From: Tigriopus japonicus
Lineage: Eukaryota > Arthropoda > Copepoda > Harpacticoida > Harpacticidae
DNA length: 64,000 nucleotides
Reading direction: 5' to 3'
Assembly: GCA_010645155.1 (NCBI GenBank)
Contig: CM021315.1
Span: 3,324,506-3,388,505, forward strand
The notes beneath the pieces were generated by a model. It made no database searches and was not told the origin of the DNA. It worked only from the letters and a program-made list of their open reading frames with translations. This document shows positions 1 through 11,800 of the stretch, in pieces. Made by a program: the position numbers and the translations under genes. Every line of letters starts with the position of its first letter. The stretch's first letter is position 1.

Positions 1-3000
1 ATAATATTCTAAATGACAAGTGGTTTTCGAGGGTTGTTTGTTTCAAACACGGGGCTCTTGAGATAAATGGCGCATACTTACTCAAAATTATGCAACTCGT
101 AAAAAAGATTGTCATTGAAAAATAATAGGTACCACGTGCTTTGGGAGAATGGGGTTAGTACTGGAAATTTACCACAAGTAAGGCTAGCATAACTGAGGTT
201 GAACCACAAGTATCCATAAGCACAAGTATTAAACTTGACCAAAGACCAAAACAAGGACCAAAATGGCAACACTGGAATCAAAACGAGTTCAAGTACCATC
301 AGTTACTGATGGACTTTGTACTGGCAGTGTTGCCATATTTTACTGGGATATTAGGTCTGTTGCCTTTTGAGCTGTCTAGTTGTGGTAAGGTTCTTGACCC
401 TACAGAACCAAAATGAGAAAGAAAACACATCAGCAGCAAATAAAATCAGCATAATCGGAAGTTTTTGACAGAAGCATTCAAGTTTAATAATCTCCTTTTC
501 TGTCATAAACATTCCAAGTTTTACCCATGTATGTCTGGGTGTTTGCTTATGTGACGAGCGTTCTTACACCTCACTTATGTACAGCCCAGAATTTCCCACG
601 ACAAGGTGTTCCATGCCCTAAAAATGTGAGGCATTATTGTGTCTGGGCTGAAAACGAGGAGAAGATAGACCTTGAAAGTAGTTGCGTACAGTGAATATGC
701 ATAATTGCAGTTTTCTTATCGACAAAACATCACGACCCAACATTGACTACAAGTAGGAATGAGTATGAGTGGGATCGGTTCCTTACCTGACTCACGTTTT
801 AGATTCGAAAACCAAGGAACCGATTAGGTGTAGAACCCGGGATCTGAGATGTTTAAATTGCTTGTTATGACTTTTAGTATTGATTATATTTTATGGTTAT
901 TCTTAGCAAAACAATATTTATTTTTGCATCTTACGCAATCATCTCCTTTCCTGAAATTGATTTAAAAAAACGAATTTCTACACAATCCCATCCGGATCCG
1001 ACAGAGACAAAGTCAATCCAATCACAGTAAAAACACGGATCCGGTCCCGATACCAAGAAAAACATTCCCGACCCATCCCTATTGAGAACTCGCCTCCTCT
1101 AGACAAAAGGCAATCAAGTGTTTTTGTTCCAGTGAGGAAATTAAATTCACTTTCATTGAGCAACAATGTGTCTTTTAACCAACTTTATAATGCCTTTCAC
1201 ATCTTGAACTTCACTTTCGATCCCGTAAAAACCCGAGCAACCATCAGACTTTCCGTAACAATGAGGGCATTTCTAATTCCATTCCGACATGAAGGCCACG
1301 TTTCCAGTCTGACATCCCGATTGTTGGACGAGGTCTGTGGTGAGGTCCAATGGTCGTTGTTGGCACTGAGGAATAACCAAAAGGTTAGGCACTAGGAAGA
1401 ATGATCGGAATGCATTCATCATCCTCAAGATGGACTGACTGCCAGAAGCACAAGGATGCTTTGTGGATTGCGCAGTAACCTTTGGAACATGGAACTTGGA
1501 GCCGATTTTGATGACAGTCTTTCCAATTGAGAGTACACCCATTATTTGATATTGAGGTGTGAAAGAAGAGGGGGAGAAACTTTTTAACATCAGGAAAAAG
1601 TTTGGATGAGATATGGAGATTATAATTGCGCAGTACGTGATTTTGTGAGGAAAGATCAACAAAAGTTTAGAAATAATCCTGGAAGGAATCAAGCGTTGAG
1701 GGATGACGTCAATTAAAGTCAATAAAAAGTCGGGTTTCCTTTCTTTTTGAAGGTAGCTGTTAATGTTGAAATAGAATGTCACGAGTGCTGATGTGTTTCG
1801 AGTTGCATTTTTGGCAGAGTTTTGCCATTTTGTTTTTTAGGGTCAAAAATCTGACCACAACTAAACTTTTCAACAGGCAATAGACCTGATCTACCATAAA
1901 GCGTGGCAGCAGTGCCAACTCGAAATCCATTTTTATAACTATTGATGGAACTCGAAATCGAACTAGTTCGAGTGTTGCCAAATTGGCCTCTCTTTAGGTC
2001 TTTTCAAAAAGTCCAATACAACCTCTCCTTTTTAACAGCGATAAACTTCCGAGTCAAAACTGGCAACACTCCTGGTTCGAAACACGTCACTAGTCAAGAG
2101 GTCTGTTGGGTATGACTTTGATAACCATCAACTTGTTCTGAATGCAAGAGTGATGTGGCCATAAGATATGTTCTTTCCCTATTAATAACTCAAGGGAATG
2201 AACATTTATGTAATAGTGCTTACCTTCTGGAAACACTCTCATGTCTTGACTCAAAAACTCAAAAATAGTTTCCTTATTGAATGTATAAGTCTGCAAATTA
2301 TTTTCTTTTTCAAGTCAGGACATTTTCTGAAGATTGGAATGTGCAATTTGGCGCCCATCACTTCGACAGAGTGTCTAGACTTCCTATCAATCAAATTTAC
2401 GTTTCTCCAGTCTTAAATGCACCCCCGAAAATGAAGATTCGAAAAAAATAAGATAATAATTTGCCTGGGTAGAATCTTGATTTAGTGGAAACAGAAAATT
2501 GAGAGTGATAGTGCAAGACACTGCATTTTTTTAAGTGGAAACGAAATTTCCATAACGAGTCTTTCTTGCAAAGAAGTATAAAAAGAATGTATTTTAGTTC
2601 AACTTGTATGTTAAGTTGAAATTATGAGGTCCTGTAAAAGGAAGCCATATGCAACATCAGGTTGAGTGCTTATTAATTAGCATTCCAAATATTGGCCCAC
2701 TTGTAAGCTGAAGAAAGGGATGAATCATAAATCAAACAGGTTAGGGTATGTAAACTTACATAATACAACTTCTGTCTCGGATCTTGAGCAAGCTTTTCAG
2801 ACGGCTATGACGCATCGCAGGCATTTAGAGTAAATGGTCCTTTGGGAAGATTGGGCATTGAGGTCATTGACAATATCGTGCTTTGAATTCTGAACGAAAA
2901 CCAAGCTCAATTTTGATATTTGCTCCCGAAGAGGGAGCTACCGACCCCGGATGTGTTTTTTCGTCGCATTTCCTAAAAGTTAAAAAAAATCATATTTTTG

Positions 3001-3537
3001 TGTTCCTTCTAATTCAAAAAGTTCTCAGTACCCAGGGTTGAAGATTTTCTCTTGATAATTGTTATACTTGAAAAAAATCATTGCCATCGATTGCGAGAAA
3101 ATTAGTGCCGTGCTGGAATCAGATAATTTGGAAAAAAGAACCTTAAGATTTGAAAGAGAAAAATCAAACATCTTAAAGTGTTTGTATTAGTTCTTCCGTC
3201 AATTACAAACCTACTTTGACAATTCATCAGCTTATCTATTATTCTTAGATCTTATCAAAGACGCAAGCAAGGTCACCTTTAAGTTGTCAGGCTGACGAAA
3301 ATATGAATTAAGTGGAATCAACTCCAAATGGAACACAAGTGTAATTTTAGCCTAATTTCAGAGCTCAGAAAACAAAGTACATATTTAAATTAGTCAAGGA
3401 AAGCCGATCTTTTTGAAGTGTCTCTAATTAAGAGTAGGTCATGTATGCTTCAAGCATGCTTCATCAATTGACTCCCACACACTTTCTGGGTCTTTCTAAC
3501 CTTCAGGTTTCTAAAATAACCGTAAATGAAAGACACC
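1..3537. other. Region with no recognised gene
   Basis: No convincing exon was found on either strand. The stretch is AT-rich and holds short direct and inverted repeats around TGGCAACACT (near 263, 330, 1972 and 2063). The segment near 1790-1870 resembles, in inverted orientation, sequence near 43400-43490, so both are probably copies of one dispersed repeat. The longest open frame (1273-1782, minus, 169 codons) has no recognisable domain and no splice context. Confidence 0.5.
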
Positions 3538-3660
3538 TACTACATAAGTAGTTATATTAGAAGGGAACGGAAGCATTTCAATTTTTCACAAGGGAAATTG
3601 TGAAATATGATGGTTTTTCCATTTTCCATGCTCAGCTGCACCTCGCGTGGTATCACATTT
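3538..3660 (+). repeat. Dispersed ~125-bp repeat, copy 1
   Basis: This segment matches 7901-8028 in inverted orientation over nearly its full length. Shared blocks include the run around TTTCACAAGGG, TTTTCCATTTTCCATGCTCAG and CTCGCGTGG. Homology starts at the palindromic TACTACRTAAGTAGTT and stops at the ATCACATTT block. The two copies face each other across 4.2 kb, so they could be ends of one element or two independent insertions of a small MITE. Confidence 0.75.
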
Positions 3661-4084
3661 TAATGTGATTCTCGCTTTGCGAGCAAAGATAAAATTTAGG
3701 ATTTTAATCAATTTTTAAAGGTAACATACCTCCTTCAAATTCATTTTTACATGCTTGTGCGATGCCTCTGGCGCGCGCTTTTCGGTCTCCCACGGTCTCG
3801 TTCAACAAGACTGTCTGTGGTGGGTGCAAACACCTCTCCATGGTGCTTAGGCCTTAGGCCTTTAGCGACCGCAAAGCAATCACAAAGCTGAGCACAGCAA
3901 GCCGTGCGCCAAACTCCTGCACTCTAAATAACATACGTACCAGTACTATTGCCTATAGTCTCAATGAATGAGATTTTTTATTTTGCTAAATAAAGTTAAA
4001 CCCTGAATATCTTAAATAGAAAATGCTTTCAAATTTGAAAAATGATTTAAGGAAATCTATTTCTATTATAAAATATACAGCAAG

Positions 4085-4378
4085 ATGTTGAAATGGAAAG
4101 CAAATAATTTGTCACAAGGATATAACTTTATAGGAGAAAAAATATCTCAAGGATATTGCTATGTGAGAAACTCCTTAAACTCCTTTCTTAATAGAAACCA
4201 ACAAGCATTTGTGCGGCAAAGCCCACAAAATGAAGAGATATCTATCAAAAATTGTATTAATGAGGTTTTAACTGGGAGAACTTATGGAACGTTATTTTGT
4301 TTTCTGTGTTTCAAGATTCCTTCAAAAGCCTCAGTTACAGCTTGTTTTGAAAATGTGTCAATGACAGTTAGCCTGTAA
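4085..4378 (+). CDS. Hypothetical ORF beside the integrase relic
   Basis: This is a 97-codon frame starting with ATG in an AT-rich stretch. The first 70 or so residues look protein-like, with a repeated SQGY unit (residues 10-13 and 20-23), but I do not recognise a family. The end overlaps, on the opposite strand, the Maverick-type integrase fragment, so the last ~30 codons are probably antisense shadow. It could be a second gene remnant of the same element, or chance. Confidence 0.25.
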   Translation: MLKWKANNLSQGYNFIGEKISQGYCYVRNSLNSFLNRNQQAFVRQSPQNEEISIKNCINEVLTGRTYGTLFCFLCFKIPSKASVTACFENVSMTVSL

Positions 4379-4581
4379 TTGTATTTCTTATTTTTGCTTG
4401 CTAATTCATGCATTTCCACTAGATCTGCTTGCCAAAGGTCATCGATTCCAAAAGTAATTGTTTGTCTTCGAGGATAATTCTTTCTGACTGGTTTATGTAA
4501 TTCACTTGCCAATTGTGCTTGTTCATCCTTAGCACTGTGCGCCCGCAAAGCGGTTGTGTCCATTTTGTTTAAATGTATCAT
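4282..4581 (-). pseudogene. Maverick/Polinton-type integrase fragment
   Basis: The 99-residue frame resembles the start of the DDE integrase core found in Maverick/Polinton DNA transposons and related arthropod transposon proteins. Diagnostic blocks are YPRRQTITFGIDDLWQADL, with the first catalytic aspartate in QADL, followed by a YRLTVIDTFSK strand. Right after DTFSK the frame runs into VTEAF, so about 13-15 residues of the core usually present there seem to be missing, and the rest of the catalytic domain is not recognisable downstream. No polymerase B, ATPase or capsid gene was seen nearby, so this is an isolated relic and not an active element. The assignment rests on family motifs remembered, not on a search. 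Confidence 0.75.
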
Positions 4582-4935
4582 ACTTTTAAGTACAAAACAT
4601 TATGATCAAAAATAAGTATTTCAAACTTGTAAAACAAACCAAAAACAGGAGGATATGTCAAAAAATTGGATGGGCATGGACCACCATGTAAACTTGTTCG
4701 TGACCCTCTAGCACCTGCCACTCCAAGTAGAATTTTGTTATGTGGCCGTCAGGTTGTAGACAGACAAATTTTGTGTATCTATTGCAAACTATTTGACCTG
4801 GTAGGGCCGCATCCAAAGAGCACAACGACCACAACGATGGCTACAGAACGCATCGACGTTCGCCAACGAAACGGCGACGCCCACATCCTCAGGCAATACG
4901 GTCCTTTAACGAATAGCTGACTGGAAGGTCACCGT

Positions 4936-5103
4936 GCTAATACAGCTCCCAAAATTGAACCCTGACACAAAAAATGATCAATTTTCGAACTTCCCAATAA
5001 ATATTGGACACGTTAAATCAGAAATTTTGTGTCAAAAAGCTCAAAAGTTGCACGTGTTTTCTATTTTACCGGTTCCGCTTAAAGGACTCTATAACTAAGG
5101 CAG
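4936..5103 (+). repeat. Dispersed repeat shared with 14437-14895
   Basis: The left block (TAATACAGCTCCCAAAATTG, then CCTGACACAAAA) and the right block (TTTCTATTTT, then GCGCTTAAAGGACTCTATA-like) both recur in the same order at 14437-14895, where about 290 extra bases lie between them. No terminal inverted repeat or target duplication was established. Confidence 0.6.
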
Positions 5104-5399
5104 TTGATTTTTACCTGTGGCGTAGCCTGCAGGTCTAAAGATGTTCAACGGCCTTGTTCGTGTTCGTGTTAGGATAAAGGTATTTTTCACACAAATTGCT
5201 TCGAGCTCTGTTATCCTTTGAGATAGAGCTTTTGTTATGAAGTGCAAAGTTGCTCAGAATGGTCACTTTAATATGGGTAGCGCATATTAGATTTGACCTC
5301 CGAGGCCATTTGGAGGCCGTTGCGAGGCTATCAAAACTCCAAAAATTGGTGGCTTTGTAACTTTGTTATCCTATGAGATAGAGCTTTTGTTATGAACAG

Positions 5400-5570
5400 G
5401 GACCACTGTACGTCAGGACGAATTACAAAAATACACACTGGGTCCAATCATTGTACTAAAATGTGAGGTTTTTGCAACAAATATATTGTTCCGTTTAATT
5501 TTTATTGTACTTATCGGACCCAGTGTGTATTTTGAAAGTAATCCTGGCTTGAGCCATCCTTGGGTATAGA
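5400..5570. mobile_element. Hairpin MITE, copy 1
   Basis: A 17-bp inverted repeat, AAATACACACTGGGTCC at 5429-5445 and its reverse complement at 5516-5532, encloses about 70 bp. The whole block, including flanks GGACCACTGTACGTCAGGAC and CTTGGCTTGAGCCATC, recurs at 8333-8510 and more weakly at 18428-18560. Its size, hairpin form and copy number fit a non-autonomous DNA transposon; the superfamily is unknown. Confidence 0.7.
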
Positions 5571-5739
5571 GTACAAAGTTGGGCAATACTTAACCACCAC
5601 AGAGTTGGCAGAGAGGAGACGCTGGGGCAGACAGGCCTAACATTTTGTTGGACAATTTTCAGGCCCCAGCTGACCTTTGGCTGTGACGTTTCCCAAGCAG
5701 TTGTGCCCAAACAAGTTCGTTTCGTTTGTAGGGTTGAAG

Positions 5740-5850
5740 TAGGGGTGGGCGAGAAGCCGGTATCGGTGCCAAGGTGTTGACACCAAGTTTTTGGGCTTTC
5801 GGTGTCAGCATCAACACCAGGTCTCTGGTGCCGACATTTTAAGGCTTCAA
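5740..5850. repeat. GTGTCG-rich degenerate repeat, copy 1
   Basis: This segment is built from variants of GGTGTC/GACACC, with clear relatives at 6175-6310 and 34238-34372. The latter two share GTCRAGGGCAAAATTGCCG then TGTCACCCATCCC at their right ends, so this is a dispersed family and not simple local slippage. Confidence 0.6.
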
Positions 5851-6174
5851 GAGTTTTTGAAAAACGTACTGCCCGCCCAAAAACTTGATCCCAATTTGAT
5901 TGTAAATGTGAATGACTAAACAAAATCCAATATCATTAATTTTTGTTCCATCATAAAAATAAACGCTTACCAAACTCCAAAAACAGACTTGCAAAGCAAG
6001 AAAATCACACACCCAGCTAGGGTATTGTAAAATGTAAGCTTATTTTCCCTCTCTCCAATTTATGTTGAACTGACATGAACTTAAATGTCTTTAGAATGGG
6101 TAGGTCTGGCAAAACTGGTGCTCCATATTACAGTCCAGAAGGGCACATTTTGTTTGACTTAATTATAAGGAACA

Positions 6175-6310
6175 CGCTATTGGTGTCAATGTCGACACCA
6201 CGACATTGATGGGCAACTTCAACACAGGTGTCGGTGTCGGCGTGGGTGTCAACCTTGTGGTGTTGGTGTCGGAGTCGAGGGCAAAATTGCCGCTGTCACC
6301 CATCCCTAGG
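6175..6310. repeat. GTGTCG-rich degenerate repeat, copy 2
   Basis: Short GTGTCGG/GTGTCAAC units are followed by GGCAAAATTGCCGCTGTCAC and CCATCCC. The last block is palindromic (GGCAAAATTGCC). The same ending occurs at 34330-34366. A reading frame of (DT)n/(PT)n type crosses it on the minus strand, which is a consequence of the hexamer repeat and not evidence for a gene. Confidence 0.65.
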
Positions 6311-6577
6311 TTGAAGTCAGGGTCACTTGTTGTTTGTTTGGGCACAACTTAAGTAATAATCTTCGGAAATATCAAGTTTTCACCTGCAACCTTGGCTCTT
6401 CAACAGCTGTAACTCATCCACCAAAAATTTCCGTATATCTGCCCTGTGTTTACCACTGTCAATGACGGACAGGGTCAAAAAAGGAAGGAAGATGGAGAAG
6501 ACCGGCAAGAAGCCACGAAAAGGAAAGACAGGGTGACGGTCTAATCTCGAAATAAGAATTTTCAAATGCTTAACATC

Positions 6578-6930
6578 TAGCCCACAGGGCTAGGGCCCTG
6601 CAGGTTTAGAGCTTAGGGCCCCGCAAGTTTAGAGCTTAGGGCCCCGCAGGTTTAGAGCTTAGGGCCCCGCAGGTTTAGAGCTTAGGGCCCCGCAGGTTTA
6701 GAGCTTAGGGCCCGCAGGTTTAGAGCTTAGGGCCCTGCAGGTTTAGAGCTTAGGGCCCGCAGGTTTAGAGCTTAGGGCCCTGCAGGTTTAGAGCTTAGGG
6801 CCCTGCAGGTTTAGAGCTTAGGGCCCCACAGGTTTAGAGCTTAGGGCCCCGCAGGTTTAGAGATTAGGGCCCCGCAGGTTAAGAGCTTAGGGCCCTGCAG
6901 GTTTAGAGCTTAGGGCCCTGTATGGTTAGG
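6578..6930. repeat. 23-bp minisatellite, ~14 copies
   Basis: This is a tandem array with consensus CAGGTTTAGAGCTTAGGGCC plus a CCG tail, varying between 22 and 23 bp through loss of one C. About 14 copies can be counted, with few substitutions. Each unit contains the GGGCCC palindrome and an AGAGCT-type palindrome. Confidence 0.95.
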
Positions 6931-6960
6931 GGATCTCCATAGGGGATCATTTGTCGTGAC

Positions 6961-6992
6961 AGTTGGGTTAGGTTAGGTAAGGTTAAGTTTAA
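6961..6992 (+). repeat. Short TTAGG-like interstitial telomere motif
   Basis: Immediately after the minisatellite there are about five degenerate pentamers (GGGTT AGGTT AGGTA AGGTT AAGTT), matching the arthropod telomere unit TTAGG. It is too short to be a telomere; it may be a remnant of telomerase-mediated break repair or chance. Confidence 0.4.
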
Positions 6993-7900
6993 AAACAAGT
7001 TCATCATTGTTTTGAAATTGTCTGCTTCTCAGCATTTTTGGCCACACTTTTACGTGGAGAAGTGACGAGTTCTCATTCTTTCTTCTTCTCCCTTGTTGAC
7101 CCTGTCCGCCGTTGACCGAGGTAACAAATTACCAGCCGCAGGTCTTGAGGTCTCTTAATCTTGTTACTAGTGATGTGACCTGGGCAAGTAATGAGTCATC
7201 ACAGACACCCAAGAACAAGTTGTTGACAAGCATTACTTGGGCAATACACCAATACACTTAGCAAGCTCAAGGAACATTGGAAGATGCAGTTGCCGGCAGT
7301 GGCTTTTGGAAGAGTTAAGATACTTGCAGTGTGACTTAGAAGAAAAAAATGTCAAGTTGCACTTTCGATGATCTTTTGACCTTAATAATTTGGCAATAAA
7401 TAGTGGAAGTGATACAAAAAATATTTCAATTTGGATAGCTATTGCAAAACCATGGTTTTTTCGTTTCGGTTCTAGGCCACACATGAATGCACTTTGGAGG
7501 CTAATCAAGACCGAGATTTAGAAGTCACACTTCCAGAACAATCTCGTTTACTCAGAGTTGCCGGCATGAAAAAGTAAAATGCCAAATATTTTTTTTGTAT
7601 TCTCGAAATCTTTTGTATTTCCCCATGTGAGAGAATTGAAGTTTGTAATTTTCTTAAAAATACATCCTTTCAAAGGTATGGGCCCTATTTAGCTGAATCA
7701 GCCTAGTTTAGTGAAATTCGGATAGCAAGTTTATTCTTCGTTTATAGCAAATTTGGCAAACCTGTTAGCTGGGAAAAGTACTTGTACAAACACCCAAGCT
7801 ATGCCAAGCTTCAGCAAGCCCAAGCACTGTGCCAGTACAGCTTGCCCAATCTCTTGTTTGCCCCCCATCACTACTTCTTACAAATTTTTTTATGTTGTTG

Positions 7901-8028
7901 AAATGTGATGCCACGCGAGGCGCAGCTGAGCATGGAAAATGAAAAAACCATGATATTTCACAAGGGGGATCCCTTGTGAAAAATAGAAATGCTCCCGTTC
8001 TCTTCTAAACTAACTACTTACGTAGTAC
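7901..8028 (-). repeat. Dispersed ~125-bp repeat, copy 2 (inverted)
   Basis: This is the inverted partner of 3538-3660. It keeps GCTGAGCATGGAAAATG and an extended hairpin TTTCACAAGGGGGATCCCTTG (TTTCACAAGGG pairs with CCCTTGTGAAA). It ends at the palindromic ACTTACGTAGT block. Confidence 0.75.
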
Positions 8029-8237
8029 TGATAGGATTTAATCTGTTCAAAATTTTAGGACTACTATTAATTAATTGACAACCCCACAACCCCAAACTTG
8101 AGTCTAGTGGATAGATCGCCTTGAACGGCGCAACACGAACCCAGAATGGGCCCCGACGCGTACCTGCAATCGCTTGAATTACGTGACATTGACATTATAA
8201 AAATTATCCAATGTGTATTAAAAAAACAAGCAATAAA

Positions 8238-8260
8238 GATTATTATTATTATTATTTTGC
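8238..8260 (+). repeat. ATT microsatellite
   Basis: A short run of about seven ATT units lies within sequence between MITE copies. Confidence 0.8.
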
Positions 8261-8332
8261 CATCTGGGTGCAAAAGATCTTTGCTGAATCTTGATAGCCT
8301 CCAAAAACTCATTTTGGTTATTCTCTTTGACC

Positions 8333-8510
8333 AAATCAGGAACCACTGTACTTCAGGACGGATTTCTAAAATACACACTAGTCAATAGGTCCCATCATTG
8401 TACTAAAATGTGAGGTTTTTGCAACAAATATATTGTTCCGTTAAATATTCATTGTACTAATCGGACCCAGTGTGTATTTTGAAGATAATCTTGGCTCGAG
8501 CCATCTTGAC
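8333..8510. mobile_element. Hairpin MITE, copy 2
   Basis: It is closely related to 5400-5570, keeping AACCACTGTACTTCAGGACG at the left and GGACCCAGTGTGTATTTT at 8464-8481. The left arm of the hairpin is interrupted (ACACACTAGTCAATAGGTCC), so the inverted repeat is partly decayed. Confidence 0.7.
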
Positions 8511-8837
8511 CAAACGCATCTTTCATCAAAGATACAATGTGAAGTTTTACGTGAATTGGCAGTCACAATGAAGTAGTACACGCTAAAATAATTTAGTACA
8601 TTGAAAACCAGGTTGAACTCCATCAGTACTATATAGTACCCGGTAGATGTTTAGTCAAAACTTTAGTTAAATAATGTCTGGATATAAGCCTAAAACACGC
8701 TTGAGATCAATTTTATAAGCATGCTTGACGCACACAAAGCATACGAGGTATAATGTTTCCAAGACTGTTTTCCTAGCGTAAAGATGCCAGTTTTAACTAA
8801 AAAATGAATATAATACGCTTTATCTTCTTTTTTGCAG

Positions 8838-11800
8838 AACAAGATATTGATCGCTAAATTCAGCCGTGTTCTTGAGGTTATGGGCTACTCACTCTCGTTC
8901 CTGGTTCTCTTGTTCGCTCTAATCACATTCTGCTACTTTCGGTAAGACATCAAAGCCTTTTCCATTTTCCATGACCAAGACCAACGAACCCTCTGCCAAA
9001 GCCTACAAGATCGTCGAAAAAGACTCATATAGTAGGCCTTTGTTTGGAACCCTAGAAAACCCAATCTAGGGAGACCTTTTTCATGTATCCTGCACCTGAA
9101 TTAGGAAAGCACAATAGTCCTTGATTACCAAGAAGATTTGTCAAGGATGCCATTGAACAAGACACCGCCCACATACTTGCTTCATTTTCCAACAAATCAA
9201 TGAAACCTCCGAAGGCAGATATTTTCTTCAGGATTGACCTTTGAGAATTACATTAAACATATCAAAACTGACGGCTAGCATCACGTTTAAAGTCACTTCA
9301 AGAGAGAAGGGGACTAACCCACATAAACACGTGGGTTTTTAGGCAAAGCTTTCGAGTTAAGAGATACGATTTATATAGAGAACCATTGTCTTTAAAGTTA
9401 CTTATTTAACAAAATCAAATTCCTCGTTAAATGTTCTTTAAGAAACTTCTAATCAAATAATTTTCAGAATGAATTCACTGAACGAAAAATGAAAATTGTA
9501 GAAAATTTTTGAGGTGTAACTTTTCTTACCTTTTTTGCTTACTGAGTTTGATTTTATGTATCGTTATTCAATTCTACTAATTTTTCTTGTTTCACAAAAG
9601 CCCATCAACTTGTTAATACAAAATTGATGAAACGAAACAGCAGACCATGTCCTTAACTCGGAAATGGTTCATCTCACAAAAATGTAAGAGGCTCAAAAGG
9701 ACGTGGCAGATAACAATTCTTAAGATACACATGGTTTTATTCCTTTTATGTCGCCTTCTTTTTGATTTTAGCCAAATTTCAGAGGGGAAAAAGTCGGAGT
9801 CATGAAAGCTCTGTTTTGAGAAATGAACCTTCACGGGAATAATCGTCGTCGCTTAAATATTGAACTTGGGTGAAATTTATTTTTCTAACTCTTCAAGCCA
9901 AGAGTTTGGCCAATCATATCCAATGAAAGTGAGGATCATATCTGGTTTCATTCATGAGTTATAGACGTTATCATTAGGTGTTCCGTTGCTTTTGAAACAC
10001 ACGGTACAAGTCGATTTTCGTTGAAACGATGAACAGATTTTGCAAAATACTCTTTCATGTTATCTGATTGTAATATATACTGTAGATATTGTCTCGTGAT
10101 TGTACGACCAACCTAAATTGGGAACACTGAAATGGGTCAATGAGTGTTTTATCTGTTTGATGACTCTACTTCTTCCGTCTACTTTCTTCTTTTATATGGA
10201 CCAATAATATCAGAGCAAACTCCTCGAACTCATGTAAAAGTTACCTTTTCATAGCACATATCAGCCTAGACGAGGAGTTCTCAGACAGAAAAAGAACAGG
10301 TTTGCTCTTTTTTCCAATAGGAATCATAACTATATTTGCAAGTAATCCCTTACCAGGACTCACTCAGACACATGAAATTAGTTGATATTGGCATCCTTGG
10401 AACTAAAGATGACTTGCAAAAAGACCAAACGATTTCTTTTCGGAAAAAATAGGCAAAATTGGTAGTTGCAGGAGTTCGTACATTCAGCCCGAAGTTTGGT
10501 TTCAACTGAAGCTGTAGAGCCAGTATTCAAAGGAAATGCCTGCATTGCTTCTGGTTTTTTAAACCGTTTGACGTAAAAAAATAGGCCAATATTGGTTATT
10601 CAACTTTTTTTGTAAATTCTAAACGAAAGTTTGAGAATATCGCTGAAGAGCCATTTGTTCGCATGGTCATTCTTCAGAAAAATTGTACCAAGGTTCTTGT
10701 TAAATAATCTATGCTAAGTTTGGATTTAACCGGCCTTTGCTATAAAGTTCAAGGCAAAATATCTTGAACGCAATGAAGGTTACTATTCGACTTTCCAGTA
10801 ACAATAAATAACTGTTTTACAAGACATGCTCTCATCGGCTCCAAATGGAGTCATGATTGAAGAAACACCGATCCAAATGTCATCTCTGGACATTGAGGTT
10901 CCTCTTGAAATGGATGTAAAGCAGGTCTGAACCAAAGTACTCTCGCATGCTTGATTTTGTGATCCCTTTCAAGGTCAAAGGTGCAGAAGTAATGACCTTT
11001 GAGCATGGCAATGACTCAAATGACTCAGCATGAAATCGTCTACGGATGTGCCCTCAAACGGCCTTTCCTGCTTCAATCAGGGTGGGTTTAATGGCTCTTG
11101 TTAGTGTTGAGCGATGGAAGTACAGATTGGCCTCAGCCATTGCCATAAAAGACAAAAGGTCTTTTCCAAGTCCGATGTGTTTTGTCATCCTCAGAAATGG
11201 ATAGAAGCAAAGCAACGAGAAAATCAACGAGGGTTTCAGTGGTTCAGTATTCCCTGAGGGGTTGAACTTACTTGTAACGTTTGAAAAGAAAGAGTTTGAA
11301 GCGCTCGAAATAAATACTGAAATGTTCTCGTTTTCGTATATTCTGATCGAATGCCAAATTTCAATTTGAGATAATTATCGGAAACCAGTTTGTGAGCAAA
11401 GCGTTAATTGGGAGACTTGAGAGACGATAATTGAGAGGCGCCACAAGTTCAAGGGAGGAGAAGACTTGAAGGCTCAGTTAGAGCTAATATATAATGAGGA
11501 GAGTATCGATACCCCGGCATTGGTTTGTTCTAACTTATCACTAAGTGTCCACATATTGTTGGAGAAGAAAAGAGAAAGGAAAACAATCATCCAAGGAAGC
11601 CAGAGTGGCCACGTGTACTAGCGCGTTCTTAAAAGTGCCGAGAGTCAGTGCTTCCCCAGACGGCATAGGTTCGAATCCTGTTGGCGGTCGGATTGGACTT
11701 GTTGGGAGAAATCCTTTAATAAGGAAGCCAGAGTGGCCGCGCGTACTAATGCGTTCTTATAAGAGCCGAATGTAAGTGCTTCCCCAGACGGCGTAGGTTC

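Noticed and set aside
1273..1782. 169-codon minus-strand frame
   Set aside because: No domain, unusual composition and no splice context; likely chance within a dispersed repeat.
6578..6930. CRISPR-like array
   Set aside because: Units are directly adjacent without unique spacers and the setting is eukaryotic; it is a minisatellite.
10826..10924. 33-codon exon-like frame in GPCR intron 1
   Set aside because: It has no acceptor, does not fit the receptor between TM1 and TM2, and is too short to judge.
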